From: Piscinibacter gummiphilus
GTDB taxonomy: Bacteria; Pseudomonadota; Gammaproteobacteria; Burkholderiales; Burkholderiaceae_C
Length of the DNA stretch: 64,000 nt
Assembly (NCBI RefSeq): GCF_032681285.1
Contig: NZ_CP136336.1
Location: 4,513,001 to 4,577,000 of the forward strand
Direction of reading: 5' to 3'
Of this stretch, positions 63,513 to 64,000 are shown piece after piece. How positions within the stretch are numbered: position 1 is the stretch's first letter; each line of letters opens with the position of its first letter. The position numbers and the translations under genes are program-made. Under the pieces are notes generated by a model. The model saw nothing but the letters and a program-made list of their open reading frames with translations. It made no database searches and was not told the DNA's origin.

Positions 63513-64000
63513 GTGACCGCCCCTGCTTTCGACGCTGGACTCATCCTTTCGCCATGGGTGCTCGGGCTCCTGGGCCTGTGCATCGGCAGCTTTCTGAACG
63601 TCGTCATCCACCGGCTGCCGATCATGCTGGATCGAAGCTGGTGGCGCGACATCGCCGACCAGCTCACTGATCCGGAGGCCTATCAGCGAGTCTTTGGCGC
63701 GAAGGCTCCATCCGAAAAGGAGCATTTCGGGAAATCGCTTACCGAGGCATTGGCAGCACAGCCGGCCCTCAAGCTGACCCACCCTCGCTCACGCTGCCCG
63801 GCATGCGGCCACCAGATCGCCTGGTACGAGAACCTTCCGGTGCTGAGCTACCTCGTCTTGAAAGGCCGCTGCGCCGCCTGCAAGACAAGCATCTCCCCAC
63901 GCTACCCCTTCGTCGAATGCCTCACCGCAGCGCTCTTCGCGGCGGTCGCCTGGCGATTCGGCCCGACGCTCACGGCGCTCGCGTGGTGCGCCGCTGTGGC
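63513..64000 (+). CDS. pilD: Prepilin peptidase/N-methyltransferase PilD (3' end outside window)
   Basis: The first 162 residues of the enzyme that cleaves and methylates prepilins. It starts at a GTG at 63513, four bases after the pilC stop. Early motifs are G-S-F-L-N-V-V-I-H-R-L-P (about 25-36). The cytoplasmic loop carries Cys-x-x-Cys pairs (C-P-A-C and C-A-A-C), the zinc-type tetracysteine of PilD. S-P-R-Y-P-F-V-E follows. The aspartate catalytic residues in later helices lie outside the window. Confidence 0.93.
   Translation, partial: MTAPAFDAGLILSPWVLGLLGLCIGSFLNVVIHRLPIMLDRSWWRDIADQLTDPEAYQRVFGAKAPSEKEHFGKSLTEALAAQPALKLTHPRSRCPACGHQIAWYENLPVLSYLVLKGRCAACKTSISPRYPFVECLTAALFAAVAWRFGPTLTALAWCAAV

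Overview
This is a gene-dense, high-GC chromosomal window from a betaproteobacterium. Gene content and order point to Burkholderiales, probably the Rubrivivax/Leptothrix/Methylibium/Rhizobacter group; this is inferred from family resemblance without a database search. It looks like core chromosome. I see no insertion sequence, prophage, integrase, CRISPR array, rRNA operon or replication origin.

Layout. (1) 1-11.7 kb: the 3' end of a photolyase gene, then a minus-strand type IV pilus chemosensory (Pil-Chp) operon read rubredoxin-pilG-pilH-pilI-pilJ-chpA and ending in a diguanylate cyclase gene. (2) 11.8-19.1 kb: thiD-hemL on plus, a small two-gene envelope module on minus (DUF6152-like secreted protein plus DUF6644-like membrane protein), mpl on plus, and a large zinc-metalloprotease lipoprotein on minus. 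(3) 19.3-31 kb: a long plus-strand run: YqiA-type esterase, RNB exoribonuclease, TonB, aroE, mtgA, a conserved unknown, a TlpA-type thioredoxin, aroQ, accB, accC, prmA, a zinc-ribbon membrane protein and a PfkB kinase. (4) 31-37 kb, minus strand: a secreted TonB-C-like protein, a lysine/alanine-repeat histone-like protein, nrdB and nrdA, with a NrdR-type control region. (5) 37-42 kb, minus strand: an overlapping run read ccsA-like, PP0621-like, pilS, pilR, ampD. (6) 42-53 kb: ffh, a DUF2726 gene with its own promoter and palindrome, ftsY, tRNA-Met, miaB, hemA, prfA, prmC, grxD, ubiX and small envelope proteins. (7) 53-59 kb: a lytic transglycosylase, proS, rppH, proB, obgE, rpmA, rplU. (8) 59-64 kb: a polyprenyl diphosphate synthase, tRNA-Pro, and pilB-pilC-pilD, with pilD cut by the window end.

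How the genes work together. Three separate type IV pilus loci lie within 64 kb: the chemosensory system, the PilS/PilR two-component pair and the assembly core (extension ATPase, platform protein, prepilin peptidase). The rest is mainly housekeeping: tetrapyrrole entry (hemA, hemL), shikimate (aroE, aroQ), fatty acid initiation (accBC), deoxynucleotides (nrdAB), protein targeting (ffh, ftsY), translation (prfA, prmC, prmA, proS, L21, L27, obgE) and peptidoglycan synthesis and recycling (mtgA, mpl, ampD).

The least explained items are the DUF6152/DUF6644 pair, whose secreted member may begin with histidine after signal cleavage; the perfect palindrome at the predicted start of the DUF2726 transcript; three CGGTGAAT octamers spaced exactly 41 bp apart between nrdB and the histone-like gene; and several start codons directly behind -10 boxes, suggesting leaderless mRNAs. 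The nrdA promoter carries two NrdR-like boxes 31 bp apart and a leader of about 290 nt. Start codons and promoters were assigned by eye.
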